Assembly (NCBI GenBank): GCA_964390365.1
Contig: CAYMHW010000101.1
Location: forward strand, 1-6,132
From: JALQTD01 sp964390365
Lineage (GTDB): Bacteria; Bacteroidota; Bacteroidia; Flavobacteriales_D; Sanyastnellaceae
Direction: 5' to 3'
DNA: 6,132 nucleotides
The notes below the pieces were generated by a model. It was not told where the DNA came from and did not search any database. It saw only the letters and a program-made list of their open reading frames with translations. This document shows positions 6,078 through 6,132 of this stretch, piece after piece. The number at the start of each line of letters is the position of its first letter. Position 1 is the stretch's first letter. A program made the position numbers and the translations under genes.

Positions 6078-6132
6078 ATGAAACTGAAATACATCGACCT
6101 CATTGAGCAGACCTTTGAATGGCCTCAAGAGG
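6078..6132 (+). CDS. speA: Probable arginine decarboxylase, first 18 codons; runs off right edge
   Basis: From the ATG at 6078 the frame reads MKLKYIDLIEQTFEWPQE and continues off the window. This N-terminus closely resembles, from memory, that of the Bacteroidota PLP-dependent arginine decarboxylases (alanine-racemase fold, related to diaminopimelate decarboxylase), which often begin with KYIDLIEQTF(E/D)xPQEEF. Such enzymes convert arginine to agmatine for polyamine synthesis in the cytoplasm. None of the catalytic residues is visible, so the call rests on 18 residues only. The gene is divergent from DUF389. A Shine-Dalgarno sequence is absent, as for the other genes here. Confidence 0.6.
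   Translation, partial: MKLKYIDLIEQTFEWPQE

Noticed and set aside
5825..6106. 93-codon plus-strand frame overlapping the decarboxylase start
   Set aside because: It runs in a different frame into the well-supported start at 6078, has no recognisable motif and its composition is that of random GC-rich DNA.

Overview
The window reads as chromosomal DNA of a high-GC member of the Bacteroidota, most likely the Flavobacteriales order. Three things point there: the family make-up (a reprolysin-like secreted metalloprotease, a cytochrome-b5-free front-end-type desaturase, a FecA-like TonB-dependent receptor, a DUF389 membrane protein and a long-form arginine decarboxylase start), the lack of clear Shine-Dalgarno sequences, and TAnnTTYG-like boxes just upstream of several start codons in place of sigma70-type -10 boxes. 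The taxonomic call is an inference from these features.

Layout from left to right. Positions 1-884 (minus) hold the N-terminal part of a secreted zinc metalloprotease whose catalytic centre lies beyond the left edge. A 63-base gap with a terminator-like hairpin separates it from a fatty acid desaturase at 948-2036 (minus). A divergent promoter region (2037-2170) leads to a TonB-dependent outer-membrane receptor at 2171-4372 (plus). Its stop codon overlaps, tail to tail, the stop codon of a DUF389 inner-membrane protein at 4369-5760 (minus). About 317 bases (5761-6077) without a confident gene follow; they carry a T9/A9 tract and one doubtful 35-codon reading frame. The first 18 codons of a probable arginine decarboxylase begin at 6078 (plus) and run off the right edge.

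The genes do not form one pathway. The only suggestive pairing is an iron-dependent desaturase transcribed divergently from an outer-membrane iron-complex receptor. There is no phage, transposon, CRISPR, toxin-antitoxin or RNA gene that I can support. These are ordinary families, and I do not see a new multi-gene system here.

The most unusual signals lie at the DNA level. First, G and C at third codon positions swap in blocks of several hundred bases inside genes, and at least one block runs straight across a convergent gene junction. Second, putative promoter boxes sit so close to the start codons of two genes that their mRNAs would be leaderless or nearly so. Third, a hairpin lies almost on top of the metalloprotease start codon.
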